From: Micromonospora lutea
GTDB taxonomy: Bacteria; Actinomycetota; Actinomycetes; Mycobacteriales; Micromonosporaceae
DNA length: 64,000 bases
NCBI RefSeq assembly: GCF_016863535.1
Contig: NZ_BOPB01000011.1
Location: 62,001-126,000 of the forward strand
Reading direction: 5' to 3'
Numbering within the stretch: position 1 is the first letter of the stretch; each line of letters begins with the position of its first letter. The notes below the pieces were generated by a model, which was not told the origin of the DNA, ran no database searches, and worked only from the letters and a program-made list of their open reading frames with translations. Of this stretch, positions 63,539-64,000 are shown one piece after another. The position numbers were made by a program, and so were the translations under genes.

Positions 63539-64000
63539 GCTTTGAAGCCTCCGTTCACCAGCCCCAGCCGGATCAGATCGGTAAGTGGTTCCACGATGCT
63601 GCACGACCCGAACCCCACCCACAGCGGGCGCGCCGAGTCGTGTCGCCCGGCAACCGCCTGCACCAGCGGCCGCTCGTCGCGGACGGTGAGCAGTTCCGCG
63701 ACGGCAGCGACGTTCGCCCCGTCGGCGGCGGCCAGGGTCGCGGCGAGCACGTTGCCGAATCCGTGGTGGGCGAAGCCGGTCTCCGGGTCCACGTGCCGCA
63801 CCGCATGGTGCAGCCCGGCGGTCAGCTTGAACGGCAGTTCCCGGTCCCGGCAGGCGCAGATCACGGCGGCCAGCTCGGCTGGCGTCGGGAACAGTTCGGC
63901 GGCCAGCCCACCGGTACGGAACTTGGCGGCGACCGGCACCCCGGCGGCACGCGCCTCGGCGAGGGTGTCGAGCGCGCCCATCAGCCCGAAGGTGAGCGGG
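63535..64000 (-). CDS. Partial hypothetical protein coupled to fahA
   Basis: The C-terminal 155 or so residues of a gene that runs off the window. The visible part has alternating strand and helix, with GVPVAAKFRTGGLAAELFP, a Cys in VICACRDREL, then LHHAVRHVDPETGFAHHGFG and FGSCSIVEPLTDLIRLGLV. I do not recognise the family. Its stop overlaps the fahA start (ATGA), so it is likely involved with, or co-expressed with, homogentisate breakdown. Confidence 0.7.
   Translation of the reverse strand, partial: PLTFGLMGALDTLAEARAAGVPVAAKFRTGGLAAELFPTPAELAAVICACRDRELPFKLTAGLHHAVRHVDPETGFAHHGFGNVLAATLAAADGANVAAVAELLTVRDERPLVQAVAGRHDSARPLWVGFGSCSIVEPLTDLIRLGLVNGGFKA

Overview
The window is high-GC DNA with GTG/TTG starts, many 4-bp start/stop overlaps and gene content typical of actinomycetes. 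A complete conservon signalling operon, an MsiK-type sugar ATPase, a SARP/AfsR regulator, DUF3263, DUF397, DUF4032 and MSMEG_6728-family proteins, and small Cys-rich genes of the kind seen in actinobacterial integrative elements point to the Micromonosporaceae (Micromonospora or a close relative). That assignment is inferred from gene content, not from a marker-gene comparison. The region reads as chromosome: metabolic and housekeeping genes with one short element-like scar near 18-19 kb. No CRISPR array, rRNA operon, PKS or NRPS is present.

Layout, left to right. 0-5 kb: paaN (phenylacetate catabolism), a double GNAT protein, and a threonine-synthase-type gene under a SAM-I riboswitch whose closing helix overlaps the ribosome binding site; then a DoxX membrane protein behind a LacI-type palindrome. 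5-9 kb: an ABC-2 export pair in which the ATPase is fused to an extracytoplasmic S15-type hydrolase. 9.4-17.8 kb: a two-helix membrane sensor, the conservon (CvnA kinase, CvnB roadblock, CvnC DUF742, CvnD GTPase), a small unknown protein and a Cdc48-like double AAA ATPase. 18-19 kb: an AlpA-like DNA-binding gene and overlapping small genes, the probable relic of an integrative element. 19-23.4 kb: GNAT, PP2C-like and DUF3263 genes and a second ABC-2 pair. 23.5-27.6 kb: a DeoR regulator divergent from a SIS-ROK-nagA amino-sugar operon.

27.6-38 kb: DUF4032, PAP2 phosphatase, a double-RCK channel-like protein, a Pyr_excise-type protein, a carotenoid-type FAD oxidoreductase, tRNA-Thr(UGU), msiK, rlmB and cysS. 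38-43 kb: IclR regulator, secreted subtilase, HAD hydrolase, DMT transporter and a divergent CGNR zinc-finger protein. 43-49.5 kb: class II fumarase, SARP/NB-ARC/TPR regulator and class I fumarase on one strand, the last starting at an 80-bp tandem repeat. 49.5-57.6 kb: a beta-propeller protein, MFS transporter with divergent ArsR-type regulator, AsnC-type regulator divergent from hpd, then an RDD protein and a HisC-type aminotransferase. 57.6-61.2 kb: a DUF916 surface protein, two paralogous WxL-like secreted proteins and a second propeller protein. 61.4-64 kb: SRPBCC, DUF397, fumarylacetoacetase and an unidentified partial gene.

Functional links: hpd, the aromatic-type aminotransferase and fahA outline tyrosine degradation through homogentisate, with the ring-cleavage gene not seen; paaN belongs to the separate phenylacetate route. 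SIS, ROK and NagA form a self-contained GlcNAc or GalNAc route. Strong perfect hairpins separate most transcription units, and a GTTAAC-AAGGGGCCC-TTCCTT repeat family recurs three times in intergenic DNA.
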